Assembly: GCA_019113345.1 (NCBI GenBank)
Contig: DXHQ01000095.1
Coordinates: 1-43,888 of the forward strand
Source: Candidatus Faecalibacterium intestinigallinarum
Lineage (GTDB): Bacteria > Bacillota > Clostridia > Oscillospirales > Ruminococcaceae
DNA: 43,888 bases
Reading direction: 5' to 3'
The position numbers were made by a program, and so were the translations under genes. The first letter of the stretch is position 1. Every line of letters begins with the position of its first letter. Below are positions 20,640 through 31,996 of the stretch, piece by piece. Under the pieces are notes generated by a model, which was given only the letters and a program-made list of their open reading frames with translations, had not been told where the DNA came from and ran no database searches.

Positions 20640-21695
20640 TCAGAACAGCTTGTCCAGGAAAGCGCGCAGCTGGCTGCCCAGACTCTCGGACGGGGCGGGC
20701 TGTGCGGCGGGGGCAGGCTCTTCCTGCAGCATGGCCCCTTCGGGGTCCTGCACCGACCAGTAGCAGCCGTCCACCGCAGGGTTGTCCGACACGGTGAAGT
20801 CGGCCCCAAAGCAGAGGCTCTCGCCCGCGGTGTCCTCCGCGACGATGAGGTAGGTGTAGCTGCCGCGGGGCAGCTCGCCGAAGCGGATGGCGCTGTCGAT
20901 CTGGCGCAGGGACCAGCTGGCCTCGCTGCCGGTCAGGCCGGCCGCCGCGCTCATGACGGTGTTGCCGGCGGCGTCCTCGATCCACACCGCCACCTCGGCC
21001 AGGGCGCTGCCGTCCGAAGCGGTGACGGTGCCGTTCAGGCTCATGCCGCTGCCGGCCTGAACGTTGACGGGATAGGTCACCCCGGCCAGCTGCAGCTCGC
21101 TCGACTGCGACGCGCCGGCGGCGGCGTTGTTGTCCTCCGCGATGTACCAGTAGCAGGACGCGCCCGCGACCGAGACGCTGGCGCTGGAGATGGGCACCCG
21201 CCCGGCGCTGATGTTGCCGGCCGGGTCGGAGCAGTAAAAGACGCCGTCGGTGTAGTCGGTCAGCAGAATGGCGTGGGGCTGCCGCCGGTCATAGAGGACG
21301 ATGCCCTCGGGGTGAGCGGCCAGCAGGTCGATCAGGGTCTGGGTCTTGGCCCCGTTGTCGGCCGGCAGGGTGGCGTAGCGCACCTTCATGGCCTTGTATG
21401 TAAAGTTATGGGACAGGCCGTTGGCCCACGCGGCGGGCCGGACGCTGTTCTCGGTCACATCCACCCAGTCGGTCAGGCCGTCCAGATAGGCGCGGCGGCG
21501 CAGCATCATGGCGGCAGCCGTCAGGGTGCAGGTGCCGCTCCGGCTCTGTTTGAGGTAAAAGCCGGCGTCCACATTCAGGTCGGCGGCCAGCGCCCGGGGC
21601 ATACAGGGCACCAGCAGCAAAACGGTCAGCAGCAGCGCAGCCAGACGGCGGCGCCAGCCAGTTTGTGTTTCCAAGTTTGCCTCTTCCCTTCTCAT
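20640..21695 (-). CDS. Secreted papain-like / C39-like domain protein with C-terminal beta-sandwich (FnIII/Ig-like) region
   Basis: Signal peptide LAALLLTVLLLVPCMPRALAA; GFYLKQSRSGTCTLTAAAMMLRRRAYL (Cys motif), QPHAILLTDYTDGVFYCSDPAG (His/Asp region); 'MSLNGTVTASDGSALAEVAVWIEDAAGN' beta-sandwich-like. Confidence 0.72.
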   Translation of the reverse strand: MRREEANLETQTGWRRRLAALLLTVLLLVPCMPRALAADLNVDAGFYLKQSRSGTCTLTAAAMMLRRRAYLDGLTDWVDVTENSVRPAAWANGLSHNFTYKAMKVRYATLPADNGAKTQTLIDLLAAHPEGIVLYDRRQPHAILLTDYTDGVFYCSDPAGNISAGRVPISSASVSVAGASCYWYIAEDNNAAAGASQSSELQLAGVTYPVNVQAGSGMSLNGTVTASDGSALAEVAVWIEDAAGNTVMSAAAGLTGSEASWSLRQIDSAIRFGELPRGSYTYLIVAEDTAGESLCFGADFTVSDNPAVDGCYWSVQDPEGAMLQEEPAPAAQPAPSESLGSQLRAFLDKLF

Positions 21696-21960
21696 CCGGC
21701 GGGGTACATGGGAGGGGCCGCAGCATCCGGCCTCTCCGACGGACCTCGCTTCGTTTTTTTCTAAACATAGTTTAACCCATCTGTTACTGTTTTGTAAATA
21801 GTTCGAGGGCAAACTTTCACGATATTTTCGCATTCATTCCATAGTATGACCTTTGAATTTGTGTATATTTTACAATTTTCAGTCCTTTATTTTTTCACGT
21901 CAAGGGCTTGACAGGCAAAAAGAAAAGGCCCGCCGGCACGGGCGGACCAGTTTTCGTATT

Positions 21961-22362
21961 TTACTGAAAGCCCAGTCTGGCTTTCAATCCCTCCTGCAGC
22001 ACCTGCGAGAAGTTGACGTGCGCTTCCTCGGCAGCCATATTCAGCCAGGCGGGGATGGTCAGGGTCTTTTTGACCGAGACATTTTTGACACGGCTGCGGA
22101 CGACCGGCATCGATACATCAATCATGGTCACAATGCCGTTTTCTTCCGGGCGGATTTTCTCGAAGGGGGTGGGGTCGGGGATGGAGTCGCCGTCGTCCTC
22201 CATCCCGCACAGATGCAGCCCCATCGCCTCCCGCGCGCAACGGAAGGCCTCTTCGGTGGAATGCGCGCAGGTCAAACAACCCGGCAGGTCGGGAAATTCC
22301 ACCGAGACGCCGTCCTCGTCGTAATAGAAAATGGCAGGGTAAGAATAAAAATCTTTTCTCAT
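21961..22362 (-). CDS. hicB: HicB-family antitoxin
   Basis: YPAIFYYDEDGVSVEFPDLPGCLTCAHSTEEAFRCAREAMGLHL HicB fold plus C-terminal KKTLTIPAWLNMAAEEAHVNFSQVLQEGLKARL RHH-like segment. Confidence 0.9.
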   Translation of the reverse strand: MRKDFYSYPAIFYYDEDGVSVEFPDLPGCLTCAHSTEEAFRCAREAMGLHLCGMEDDGDSIPDPTPFEKIRPEENGIVTMIDVSMPVVRSRVKNVSVKKTLTIPAWLNMAAEEAHVNFSQVLQEGLKARLGFQ

Positions 22363-22393
22363 ATCGGGCAAGCTCCTCTCATAAAAAGCGGGG

Positions 22394-22591
22394 TCATTCA
22401 AAGTGCACCCCCGCCTGCCGCTCAATGCTTTTCAGCGTGCGGATTGGCATATCCTTGCGGGGATGAGGAATGGTCACCAGTCCGGCTCTTGCGGGGTGCC
22501 GGAACTGATGATGATCGCCGGCGCAGCGCACCTCGTACCATCCTGCCGCCTGCAATATCTGGATGACCTCTCTGGAAGAATAGCTTTTCAC
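22394..22591 (-). CDS. hicA: HicA-family mRNA interferase toxin
   Basis: 65 aa, SSREVIQILQAAGWYEVRCAGDHHQFRHPARAGLVTIPHPRKDMPIRTLKSIERQAG with catalytic His motif. Confidence 0.93.
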   Translation of the reverse strand: MKSYSSREVIQILQAAGWYEVRCAGDHHQFRHPARAGLVTIPHPRKDMPIRTLKSIERQAGVHFE

Positions 22592-22610
22592 GATACCACC
22601 TCACGCTGCA

Positions 22611-22639
22611 AGTATAACACGTATTGCAGCACGTGTCAA
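22611..22639 (-). promoter_or_regulatory. hicAB promoter with embedded operator palindrome
   Basis: Minus strand TTGACA - 17 nt - TATACT; spacer contains ACACGT-N8-ACGTGT. Confidence 0.8.
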
Positions 22640-22653
22640 CAGGGCCCGGGCAA

Positions 22654-22688
22654 AAGAAAAAGACCGCCAGCAAAAAGCTGACGGTCTC
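22654..22688 (-). terminator. Terminator of tRNA-Pro
   Basis: Minus strand GACCGTCAGC-TTTTT-GCTGGCGGTC (one mismatch) followed by TTTTTCTTTT. Confidence 0.8.
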
Positions 22689-22766
22689 TGGTCCGAGTGG
22701 CGAGAATCGAACTCACGGCCTCTTGAACCCCATTCAAGCGCGCTACCAAAACTGCGCTACACCCGG
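22689..22766 (-). tRNA. tRNA-Pro (anticodon GGG), CCA encoded
   Basis: Acceptor CCGGGTG/CACTCGG, anticodon stem CTTGA/TCAAG with loop ATGGGGT, T-loop GTTCGATTC, 3' ACCA. Confidence 0.92.
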
Positions 22767-22805
22767 ATATCGGCCCCGCCCGTTCAGAGCGGGGCGACGA
22801 ATAGT

Positions 22806-22834
22806 ATTATACTCACAAAAGGGCCGGATGTCAA
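22806..22834 (-). promoter_or_regulatory. Consensus sigma-A promoter of tRNA-Pro
   Basis: Minus strand TTGACA - 17 nt - TATAAT (perfect hexamers). Confidence 0.9.
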
Positions 22835-22843
22835 CCTCTTTTT

Positions 22844-25712
22844 TCAAATTTCTTCCGATTCTTCCCGGCGGGCCTGTTTGTCCCGCTCAAGCAGGGGTTT
22901 CAGGTACTGGCCGGTAAAGCTGCCGGGGACCTTCGCCACCTGTTCGGGGGTGCCGGCGGCAATCACCCTGCCGCCCGCGCTGCCTCCCTCGGGGCCGAGG
23001 TCGATGATATAGTCGGCGCATTTGATCAGGTCGAGGTTGTGCTCGATGACAATGACGGTGTTGCCGGCATCCACCAGCTTCTGCAGCACCTCGATCAGCC
23101 GGTGGACGTCGGCGATGTGCAGCCCGGTGGTGGGCTCGTCCAGGATATAGACCGTCTTGCCGGTCGAGCGGCGGGCCAGCTCGTTGGCCAGCTTGACCCG
23201 CTGCGCCTCGCCGCCCGACAGGGTGGTGGCGCTCTGCCCCAGGGTGACGTAGCCGAGGCCGACGTCCAGCAGGGTCTGCAGTTTGCGGGCGATCTTTGGC
23301 TGGTTGGCGAAAAAGACCACCGCTTCCTCCACCGTCATGTTCAGCACGTCGGCGATGGTCTTTTCCTTGTACTTGACCTCCAGGGTCTCGCGGTTGTAGC
23401 GGGCCCCCTTGCAGACCTCGCAGGGGACGTAGACGTCGGGCAGAAAGTGCATCTCGATCTGCAGAATGCCGTTGCCCTCGCAGGCTTCGCACCGGCCGCC
23501 CTTGACGTTGAAGCTGAACCGCCCCGGCCCGTACCCCCGCATCTTGGCGTCCTGGGTCTGGGCAAAGACGGCCCGGATGTCGTTGAACACCCCGGTGTAG
23601 GTGGCGGGGTTGGAGCGCGGGGTCCGCCCGATGGGCTGCTGGTCGATGCCGATCACCTTGTCGACGTATTCCAGCCCGTCCACCCCGTCGCTCTTGCCGG
23701 GGCGGCTGCGGGCGCCGTTCAGCTCGCCCGCCAGGGTCTTGTACAGAATTTCGTTGACCAGGCTGGATTTGCCGCTGCCCGAAATGCCGGTCACGCAGGT
23801 GAAGGTCCCGAGGGGGAACTCCACCGTGATACCGCGCAGGTTGTTCTCCCGGGCCTTGTTCACCCGCAGGCAGTGACCGCTGCCGGGGCGGCGGACGGCC
23901 GGCACCGCGATCCGCCTGCGGCCCGACAGGTAATCGCCGGTGACGCTCCGTTTGGCCCGGCAGATGTCTTTGACGCTGCCGGCGGCCACGATCTCGCCGC
24001 CGTGCACCCCCGCCCCCGGGCCGACGTCCACGATGTAGTCGGCGGCGCGGATGGTGTCCTCGTCGTGCTCGACCACGATCACCGTGTTGCCCAGGTCCCG
24101 CAGGTGCTTGAGGGTGGCGATCAGCTTGTCGTTGTCCCGCTGGTGCAGGCCGATGGAGGGCTCGTCCAGCACATACAGCACCCCCGACAGGGCGCTGCCG
24201 ATCTGGGTGGTCAGCCGGATGCGCTGGCTCTCGCCGCCCGACAGGGTGCCGGCCGAGCGGGCCAGGGTCAGGTAGTCGAGGCCGACGCTCTGCAAAAATT
24301 CCAGACGGGTCCGGATCTCTTTCAGAATCTGCCCGCCGATCTGGCGCTGCTTGTCGGTCAGCGGCTCCGCGCCCCGGCCTTCCTCGCTGGCCCGGATGAA
24401 GTCCAGCTCCTCCCGGATGGACATCTCGCAGAACTGACTGATGTTGACGCCCCCCACCGTCACCGCCAGCACCACCGGCTTGAGCCGCTGGCCCTTGCAG
24501 GCGGGGCATTTCACCCCCGACATCACCCCGGCGATCTCCTCTTTCATCCACTCGCTGCTGGTCTCGCGGAAGCGGCGCTCGAGGTTTTCGACGATGCCCT
24601 CGAACTCGCCGTAATACTGGCCGCTGCCGAACTCGTTGGTCCGGTGCAGCTCCAGCTTTTCGCCGTTGGTGCCGTAGAGCAGGGCGTTGCGCGCCTCGAC
24701 GGAAAAGTCCCGCAGCGGGGTGTCGAGGGTGAAGCCGTACCGCTTGCCCAGCGCGATGTAGTACATCTCGCTGACCGAGCCCTCGGCGTAGTACCACCCG
24801 CTGGCTTTGATGGCCCCCTGCCGGATGGACAGGCTGCGGTTGGGGATGATGCGGTCCTCATCCACCTTCATGAAGATGCCCAGGCCGGTGCACTTGTCGC
24901 AGGCGCCCTGGGGGTTGTTGAAGGAAAAGAGCCGCGGGGTCAGCTCGCTGATCGAGACGCCGTGCTCCGGGCAGGCGAAGTTCTGGCTGAAGGTCATGGT
25001 CTCCCCGCCGATCACCTCCACCTCGGCCACCCCGCCGGCCAGGTTCAGGGCCGTTTCCAGGCTGTCGGCCAGCCGGCTGCGCACCCCCTTGCGGATGACC
25101 AGCCGGTCCACCACCACCTCGACGGTGTGCTTGATGTTCTTTTCCAGGGCGATCTCCTCGTCCAGGTCGTACAGGCTGCCGTCCACCTTGACCCGGGTGT
25201 AGCCGGCCCGCCGGGCTGCGTCCAGCTCCTTCTGCTGGGTGCCCTTGCGCTGCCGGACCACCGGCGCCAGCACCTGAAAGCGGGTCCCCTCCTCCAGCTT
25301 CAGGACGGCGTCCACCATCTCGTCCACGCTCTGCTGGCTGATGACCCGGCCGCAGACCGGGCAGTGGGGCACCCCGATCCGGGCGTAGAGCAGCCGGAGG
25401 TAATCGTAGATCTCGGTCACGGTGCCCACCGTCGAGCGGGGGTTGTGGCTGGTGGTCTTCTGGTCGATGGAGATGGCCGGCGACAGGCCGGTGATCTCGT
25501 CGACGTCGGGCTTGTCCATCCGGCCCAGGAACATCCGGGCGTAGCTGGACAGGCTTTCGACATAGCGGCGCTGGCCGTCGGCATAGATGGTGTCGAAGGC
25601 AAGGCTGGATTTGCCCGACCCCGACAGCCCAGTCATGACGATGAACTTTTCCCGCGGGAGGGTCAGGCTGACGTTTTTCAGGTTGTGCTCCCGCGCGCCC
25701 TTGATGACGATC

Positions 25713-25726
<14 letters not shown>
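22844..25726 (-). CDS. uvrA: Excinuclease ABC subunit A
   Basis: Two ABC ATPase modules with [20 protein letters not shown]-like start, zinc motifs [26 protein letters not shown]; full length. Confidence 0.97.
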
Positions 25727-27770
<2,044 letters not shown>

Positions 27771-27873
27771 CGAGATCGTATTCCCCCTTTGCGCCATATT
27801 TTACAATCAATGGTTGTTGCTTCCGCGCTTATTATACCACATTCAATTTCTTTTGTATAGCCTTTATATAGTC

Positions 27874-28605
27874 TTATTCCTCCCGAAGCTGGAAGATCCG
27901 CAGCCGCTCGTTGCCGGCCTCCGGCAGCTCGCTGCGCTGACGGAGGGAGAGGTACTCGGTCTCGGTGACGATGATATGGTCGAGCAGCTCGATCCCCACC
28001 ACATACAGCCCGCGGGCCAGCTCGGCGGTGGCCTCGATGTCCTGCCGGGAGGGCAGGGCGCTGCCGCTGGGGTGGTTGTGGCAGAGCACCACCCACCGCG
28101 CCTTGAGCCGCACCGCCTGCGCGATGGCCTCCTTGATGGGCAGCTCGACCGAGTCGACGCTGCCGCTGCTCAGCCAGGCGGTGCAGGTGATCCGCCGCTG
28201 CCGGTCCAGGCAGACCAGCAGCACCCGCTCCCGGACCGCGCCCTTGAAGCGGGCCATCAGATACTCCCCCGTCTGTTCGATCGTCCGCAGCCGGCGGCGG
28301 TCCTTGGCCAGAACGTGGTGGTAATAGGCGCTGACCTGCGGCAGCAGGTGCAGAAACCGCGCCGAAGCCGGGCCCATCCCCTCCACCAGGCACAGCTCCT
28401 CCTCGTCGGCCTCCAGCACGCCGGCAAAATCGCCGAACCGCTCCAGCAGGGCGTGGGCGATGGGATTGGTATCCTTGCGCGCGTTGGTGAAATAGAGCAG
28501 ATATTCCAGCGCCTCGTGCTCGGCCAGGCTTTCCAGGCCGTATTTCTGCACCCGCTCGTGCATCCGCTGGCGGTGTCCCGCATGGATCTGTTTTTCTCCG
28601 GCCAT
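27874..28605 (-). CDS. radC: RadC family JAB-domain DNA repair protein
   Basis: VVLCHNHPSGSALPSRQDI metalloprotease-like motif and ELLDHIIVTETEYLSLRQRS. Confidence 0.92.
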   Translation of the reverse strand: MAGEKQIHAGHRQRMHERVQKYGLESLAEHEALEYLLYFTNARKDTNPIAHALLERFGDFAGVLEADEEELCLVEGMGPASARFLHLLPQVSAYYHHVLAKDRRRLRTIEQTGEYLMARFKGAVRERVLLVCLDRQRRITCTAWLSSGSVDSVELPIKEAIAQAVRLKARWVVLCHNHPSGSALPSRQDIEATAELARGLYVVGIELLDHIIVTETEYLSLRQRSELPEAGNERLRIFQLREE

Positions 28606-28692
28606 AGCCTTGCCTCCCCTCGTGGTCGTCCCTTTTAGGATACTTTTCTTTCCGCAAAAAGACAAGAGTTTCGGGCAAATTTTCTCCCGCGA

Positions 28693-28721
28693 TTGACTTG
28701 CACCCCAAAATCGTTTATCAT
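28693..28721 (+). promoter_or_regulatory. Sigma-A promoter of the RluA-family gene
   Basis: TTGACT - 17 nt - TATCAT. Confidence 0.65.
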
Positions 28722-28744
28722 TGTCTTAAAGTGAGGATACGACT

Positions 28745-29731
28745 ATGAAGCAATTTACCGCAACCGCCAACGACGAGGGGGTCCGGCTGTCCCGCTTTGT
28801 CCAGAGCGTGACGACCGGCCTGCCCACCAGTCTCTTATACAAGAGCTTCCGCAACAAGCGGATCAAGGTCAACGGCAAAAAGGCCGCCCCCGACGCCCGC
28901 CTTGCGGCCGGGGACTTGATCGAGCTGTACATCAACGACGAGTTCTTCCCGCCCGAGGCAAAGCCTGCCCGCCCGGCCAGGCCCGCAAAGCCCAGACAGC
29001 CCCGGGTGCAGGTGATCTACGAGGATGAGAACATCGCCGTCCTCTACAAACCCGCCCACCTGCTCTGCCACAGCGACCGCACCGGCGACGCCAATCTGGT
29101 GGACGCCTTCACCGCCTACCTGACCGAAAAGGGGGAATACGCCCCCGGCGGGGAGAACCGCTTTGTCCCCGCCCTCTGCAACCGGCTGGACCGCGGCACC
29201 GAGGGGCTGGTCATCGCGGCCAAGAACTACGCCGCCCTGCGGGACATGAACGAGATCATCCGCACCGACCGGCTGAAAAAGGAGTACTACACCATCACGG
29301 TGGGCATCCCGCCGCGGGGCCGCTTCACCGCCTGGTGGGAGCACGACGAGAAGGCGAACAAGGTCAGCATCCACGCCCACCCCGACCAGGCCGGCCGCCG
29401 CAAGCAGATCGTCACCGATGTGGACGTGCTGCGCACCGCCGGACCCTATGCGCTGTGCAAAATCGGCCTGATCACCGGGCGGACCCACCAGATCCGGGCC
29501 CATCTGGCCTATCTGGGCCGGCCGGTGCTGGGGGATATCAAGTACGGCAGCCGCAAAGCCAACGAGCGGGCCGGCGCCAAAACGCAGGCCCTCTGCGCGG
29601 TGCGGGTCAGCTTTCTGGACATCCCGGAGGAAAACACCCTCCACTACCTGACCGGCAAGATCATCAAGCTGAAGGACCCGCAGATCCTGCGGCAGTTCGA
29701 CGCGCTGGACAAATCAAAACAGGCGGATTGA
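28745..29731 (+). CDS. RluA family pseudouridine synthase with N-terminal S4-like domain
   Basis: NRLDRGTEGLVIAAKN catalytic motif, LITGRTHQIRAHLAYLGRPVLGDIKYG. Confidence 0.95.
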   Translation: MKQFTATANDEGVRLSRFVQSVTTGLPTSLLYKSFRNKRIKVNGKKAAPDARLAAGDLIELYINDEFFPPEAKPARPARPAKPRQPRVQVIYEDENIAVLYKPAHLLCHSDRTGDANLVDAFTAYLTEKGEYAPGGENRFVPALCNRLDRGTEGLVIAAKNYAALRDMNEIIRTDRLKKEYYTITVGIPPRGRFTAWWEHDEKANKVSIHAHPDQAGRRKQIVTDVDVLRTAGPYALCKIGLITGRTHQIRAHLAYLGRPVLGDIKYGSRKANERAGAKTQALCAVRVSFLDIPEENTLHYLTGKIIKLKDPQILRQFDALDKSKQAD

Positions 29732-29750
29732 CACGCGGAAAGGAGCGCCC

Positions 29751-31295
29751 ATGTACGCAGTATTGAACAGTTTCGGACTCAGCGGCCTGCAGGGCTTTGG
29801 GGTGGCGGTGGAGGCCGACGTCTCGGGCGGACTGGACGCCTTTACCCTGGTCGGCCTGCCCGACTCGGCGGTGCGGGAAAGCGCCGACCGCATCCGGGCG
29901 GCCGCCCGCAACCTCCACTTCCGCTGGCCGGGCGGCCGGGTGACCGCCAACCTGGCCCCCGCCGACGTCCGCAAGACGGGGCCCGTCTACGACCTGCCCC
30001 TGCTGCTGGCCGTCCTGGCCGCCGCCGGCCAGATCGAGCAGCCCCCGCGGGACACCGCCTTTTTGGGCGAAGTATCGCTGGACGGCGCCCTGCGGCCGGT
30101 GGCCGGGGTGCTGCCCATGGCCCTGACCGCCGCCGAACAGGGCATCAAAGCCCTCTACCTGCCGGCCGGCAACGCCGCCGAGGCGGCCGAAGCCTGCGGC
30201 GAGTCCGGGATGCAGGTCTACCCGGCCCAGCGGGTCACCGAGGTGGTGAACGCGCTGGCCGGCCGCGCCCCCATCCAGCCAGCCAAAGCCCCGCCCTTTG
30301 ACCCCGACGCGGGCTGGGCCGCCTACCCCGACTTTGCCGACGTGATGGGCCAGATGCTGGCCCGCCGGCTCATGGTCATCGCCGCGGCCGGCGGCCACAA
30401 CGTCCTGATGATCGGCGCGCCCGGCACCGGCAAGTCGATGCTGGCCAAGCGCCTGCCCGGCATCCTGCCGCCCATGACGCGGGAGGAATCGGTCGAGACC
30501 TCCAAGATCTACTCCATTGCAGGGCTTCTGCCCCGGGGCGGCGGGCTGATCTCCGCGCGGCCTTTCCGCAGCCCCCACCACTCAGCCAGCCCGGCCGCAC
30601 TGGCGGGCGGCGGCAGTACCTTCCGGCCCGGCGAGTGCAGCCTGGCCAACGCCGGCGTCCTCTTTCTGGACGAGCTGCCCGAGTTTTCGCGCGAGAGCCT
30701 CGAAGTCCTCCGCCAGCCGATGGAGGACGGCCAGATCACCATCAGCCGGGCCGCCGGCAGCGCCACCTACCCCAGCCGCTTCCAGCTCATTGCCGCCATG
30801 AACCCCTGCAAGTGCGGCTACTACGGCCACCCCAACCGGCCCTGCACCTGCAGCCTCAACGCGGTGTATCAGTACCGCAGCCGCATCTCGGGCCCGCTGC
30901 TCGACCGCATCGACCTGTGCGTCGAGATGGACCCCGTCTCCTTCAGCCAGCTGCACGGCACCGGCCCGGTCGAAACCAGCGCCCAGCTGCGCGAGCAGGT
31001 CCTGGCCGCCCGGGCCATCCAAACCTGGCGGTTTGCCAAACTGGGCTATCAGGGCGTCCACTGCAACGCCCAGCTGACGGCCGGGCAGGTGCGGCAGGTC
31101 TGCCGGCTGACGACCGGCGCCCAGCAGGTGCTGCGGCTGGCCTACGACCGTCTGGCCCTGTCGGCCCGCAGCCATGACCGCCTGCTGCGGGTGGCCCGCA
31201 CCATCGCCGACCTGGCCGGCACCGGCCTCATCGGCAAGGAGGCCCTCCTCGAAGCCTTGCAGTACCGGATGGAGAACAAGGTGGTCATCCGTTAA
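29751..31295 (+). CDS. YifB/ComM family Mg chelatase-like AAA ATPase
   Basis: GLPDSAVRESADRIRAA, GAPGTGKSMLAKRLPGILPP, RPFRSPHHSASPAALAGGG, LFLDELPEF, AMNPCKCGYYG. Confidence 0.95.
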   Translation: MYAVLNSFGLSGLQGFGVAVEADVSGGLDAFTLVGLPDSAVRESADRIRAAARNLHFRWPGGRVTANLAPADVRKTGPVYDLPLLLAVLAAAGQIEQPPRDTAFLGEVSLDGALRPVAGVLPMALTAAEQGIKALYLPAGNAAEAAEACGESGMQVYPAQRVTEVVNALAGRAPIQPAKAPPFDPDAGWAAYPDFADVMGQMLARRLMVIAAAGGHNVLMIGAPGTGKSMLAKRLPGILPPMTREESVETSKIYSIAGLLPRGGGLISARPFRSPHHSASPAALAGGGSTFRPGECSLANAGVLFLDELPEFSRESLEVLRQPMEDGQITISRAAGSATYPSRFQLIAAMNPCKCGYYGHPNRPCTCSLNAVYQYRSRISGPLLDRIDLCVEMDPVSFSQLHGTGPVETSAQLREQVLAARAIQTWRFAKLGYQGVHCNAQLTAGQVRQVCRLTTGAQQVLRLAYDRLALSARSHDRLLRVARTIADLAGTGLIGKEALLEALQYRMENKVVIR

Positions 31296-31370
31296 AGTCA
31301 TCCGTCAAAATACCAAAAGTCCCATCCAGCCGACCTGTGCGGATGGATGGGACACCGACAGGGAAATTTA

Positions 31371-31521
31371 GCGCAGAGAGTGTGTGAGGCCCCTTGGGCC
31401 GAGTGCGCGGTTCTGCGCTCAATTTTGTCTAAAAGGGGGATACCAGGGGGAAAGGATTTCTGACGCGCGACTGCGCGCAGAAATGGGTTCCCCCTGGAGC
31501 GTGGCGCTTTTGCGACACGCT
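31371..31521. ncRNA. Candidate structured RNA / palindromic element (three consecutive hairpins before a terminator)
   Basis: gcgcaga...tctgcgc with inner ggccc-ctt-gggcc; 31443-31497 ccagggggaa/ttccccctgg + atttctg/cagaaat + cgcgc-gact-gcgcg; 31498-31521 agcgtg g cgc-tttt-gcg a cacgct. Confidence 0.5.
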
Positions 31522-31555
31522 AAAAGGCCCGCTGCGTTGCTTGCAGCGGGCTTTT
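31522..31555. terminator. Terminator hairpin, probably bidirectional
   Basis: aaaag gcccgctgc-N7-gcagcgggc tttt. Confidence 0.8.
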
Positions 31556-31558
31556 GGT

Positions 31559-31963
31559 TTATTCGTCCTTGCCGGCGGTATCCTGCTTTTCTTCACTCTC
31601 AAGCTCTTTGCGCAGCTTGCGGATCCGCTTTTTCTCGCTGTCCACATGGCGCCAGGGCCAGGCATGACCCTCGTGCTCCTTGCACCAGCGGCTGAGGGGG
31701 TAGAAGGCGAAGGCCAGCCCGAACACGTACAGCAGCACGTACAAAAGGCCGTCCAGTGCGCCCAGCGCGTCCAGCGCGCCGATGATGCAGATGATGAAGC
31801 CAGCCTTCATGAAGAACAGGCCGTTCTGCTTGGCGTATTCCACAAAGTTTTCGGCCTTGACGCTCCGGCGGCCCTGGTCGCCCCAGACGCGGGGGTTCTT
31901 CATCACCGTGTAGCCGTAGTAGAGCAGCATCATGCCGCAGGTCAGCTGAAACCCAAAAAACAT
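31559..31963 (-). CDS. Small hypothetical membrane protein with charged C-terminal tail
   Basis: 134 aa, several hydrophobic segments then SEKKRIRKLRKELESEEKQDTAGKDE; directly downstream of lysA with terminator after it. Confidence 0.75.
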   Translation of the reverse strand: MFFGFQLTCGMMLLYYGYTVMKNPRVWGDQGRRSVKAENFVEYAKQNGLFFMKAGFIICIIGALDALGALDGLLYVLLYVFGLAFAFYPLSRWCKEHEGHAWPWRHVDSEKKRIRKLRKELESEEKQDTAGKDE

Positions 31964-31996
31964 TTTTCTTGCCTCGTTGCTTTGTCTGATGAAGGG

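Noticed and set aside
21961-22766. Integrative element at tRNA-Pro carrying hicAB
   Set aside because: No integrase, no duplicated tRNA end detected by eye; only the adjacency is suggestive.
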